Source: Gammaproteobacteria bacterium (lineage in GTDB: Bacteria > Pseudomonadota > Gammaproteobacteria > Enterobacterales > GCA-2746155). From it: a DNA stretch of 7,624 bases. The translations under genes were made by a program, and so were the position numbers. The stretch is from contig JAAGZM010000033.1 in assembly GCA_024206355.1 (NCBI GenBank), forward strand, positions 1 through 7,624, written 5' to 3'. Positions within the stretch are counted from its first letter, which is position 1. Each line of letters starts with the position of its first letter. The notes under the pieces were generated by a model. It searched no databases and had not been told where the DNA came from. It was given only the letters and a program-made list of their open reading frames with translations. Below, one piece after another: positions 6,521 through 7,624 of this stretch.

Positions 6521-7594
6521 TTGAAAAATAAATCTAATTTTGTTGCTCCACTTTTTGAAGGTCCTCTGGATATCATTGGAGATGTGCACGGTGAAATCGA
6601 CGTATTGGAAAAACTACTCTCTGATCTTGGGTATGATGCCAATGGCGACTCAGCTGAAGGTCGCCGGCTGGTGTTTCTTGGTGATCTTATTGACAGAGGG
6701 CCAGATAGCCCGGCAGTGGTTGATAAAGTAATTGAACTGGTTAAAAACGGCAAGGCGCAGTGCCTGATGGGTAACCATGAACTGAATATTCTTCTGGAAC
6801 GTCCTCTACCTGGTAATGGCTGGCTGATGCAGCCAAATCATTTTGAAAAAACCATGGAGTTTCATTCAAAAAACGTCGATCCTTACAAAATTGAACAATA
6901 TCATGAGTTTTTCTCATCTTTACCACTGGCACTTGAGAATAACTCTCTGCGACTTGCTCATGCATGCTGGCATAGCCCTTCGGTATCACAACTCAGACTT
7001 GATATGAATAGTGGATTATCGATTATTGAACTATTTAGAAAGTATGAAATTGAATCGCGACAAAAAATGTACAGCAACGGTCTTACTAATAAAGTTGAGC
7101 AAGAAAATATAAAACATTCGGTTTCTCTGTATGATCCAGAGTGGTCAGCAAGTGTACTTCCCGCCCATGCAGAAGCTGAAATTTATAGCCAAAATATCAA
7201 CCCCATTCGTGTTTTGACTACCGGGCCTGTCAATATTGCAAAACAGCCATTTTTTGCTATGGGACATTGGCGAATGGCCGATCGTGCCAGATGGTGGGAT
7301 AGGTACAATGAAGATATTCCGGTTATTATTGGTCACTTCTGGCGCAGGTTTGACAAGGATGCAACTAGAATATCAGGTGTTTTCGGCAAAGATGTATTTG
7401 AAGGTATTGAAAGTCATGACTGGATGGGCAACAAGCAAAATGTTTACTGTGTCGATTACAGCGTAGGCCAACTGCACAAGGAAAGACAACTTGGTACATC
7501 ATCACAGGATGAATTTCATGGCAAGCTGGCAGCTTTAAGGTATCCTGAATGGGAAGTTCATCACGATGATGGAACTATTATTCGTATTGTCTAG
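6521..7594 (+). CDS. PPP-type metallophosphoesterase
   Basis: The 357-residue protein carries the dinuclear metal centre of calcineurin-like phosphoesterases: GDVHG (20-24), GDLIDRG (54-60) and GNHE (84-87), with later metal-ligand candidates His147 (LAHACW) and His272 (IIGHFW). The GDVHG and GDLIDRG spellings place it with the serine/threonine-phosphatase / ApaH / PrpE branch. It is longer than ApaH or PrpE, with an unusual insertion-rich middle (about 150-265) containing a tryptophan-rich GHWRMADRARWWDRY. Substrate unknown; it could act on phosphoproteins, dinucleoside polyphosphates or other phosphoesters. There is no ATG before the catalytic core. TTG 6521 is 10 bases after AGGG (6507-6510); the TTG at 6512 is only 1 base away and less likely. 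It starts 24 bases after the Tm-1-like gene on the same strand, so it may be co-transcribed, but nothing in its family links it to amine catabolism. It ends in tandem TAG TAG. Confidence 0.9.
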   Translation: MKNKSNFVAPLFEGPLDIIGDVHGEIDVLEKLLSDLGYDANGDSAEGRRLVFLGDLIDRGPDSPAVVDKVIELVKNGKAQCLMGNHELNILLERPLPGNGWLMQPNHFEKTMEFHSKNVDPYKIEQYHEFFSSLPLALENNSLRLAHACWHSPSVSQLRLDMNSGLSIIELFRKYEIESRQKMYSNGLTNKVEQENIKHSVSLYDPEWSASVLPAHAEAEIYSQNINPIRVLTTGPVNIAKQPFFAMGHWRMADRARWWDRYNEDIPVIIGHFWRRFDKDATRISGVFGKDVFEGIESHDWMGNKQNVYCVDYSVGQLHKERQLGTSSQDEFHGKLAALRYPEWEVHHDDGTIIRIV

Positions 7595-7624
7595 TAGAGA
7601 TCTTTCAAGCTGTTGTCCCTAGCA

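Overview
The window is about 40% GC by eye, densely packed, and uses strong Shine-Dalgarno sites (AGGAG type) with ATG, GTG and TTG starts. Protein style suggests a proteobacterium, most likely a gammaproteobacterium. This is an impression from family resemblance; there is no rRNA or other marker to fix the taxon.

Layout, left to right. Positions 1-124 may hold the last 40 codons of an unrecognised gene. Positions 125-309 are non-coding and carry a candidate promoter and a candidate operator. An MFS transporter (310-1473, +) runs tail to tail into an aldehyde dehydrogenase of the PuuC type (1491-2981, -). A 135-bp divergent control region (2982-3116) with a good minus-strand promoter and nested inverted repeats separates the dehydrogenase from an IclR-family regulator (3117-3896, +). 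The regulator is followed in tight succession by a class III PLP aminotransferase (3913-5253), a Tm-1-like / UPF0261 protein (5255-6496) and a PPP-type metallophosphoesterase (6521-7594).

Reading the genes together: importer + omega-aminotransferase + aldehyde dehydrogenase + IclR sensor is the classic make-up of a small catabolic island. The likely flow is uptake of a small compound bearing a primary amine, transamination to an aldehyde, and oxidation of the aldehyde to a carboxylate, under control of the IclR protein. The closest textbook parallels are putrescine (SpuC/PuuC) and taurine-like (Tpa) degradation, but the true substrate cannot be read from the sequence. A 10-bp word, ACTGGTTCAT, occurs both upstream of the transporter and inside the divergent control region, which would tie the two arms into one regulon.

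The least understood part is the Tm-1-like gene. It starts 1 nt after the aminotransferase stop, lacks an adjacent TIM-barrel partner in this window, and differs from the usual family pattern in two motif regions. Its co-transcription with an aminotransferase is the best lead to something undescribed here. The metallophosphoesterase looks like an independent enzyme at the end of the transcript.

No RNA genes, mobile elements, CRISPR arrays, attachment sites or convincing intrinsic terminators were seen.
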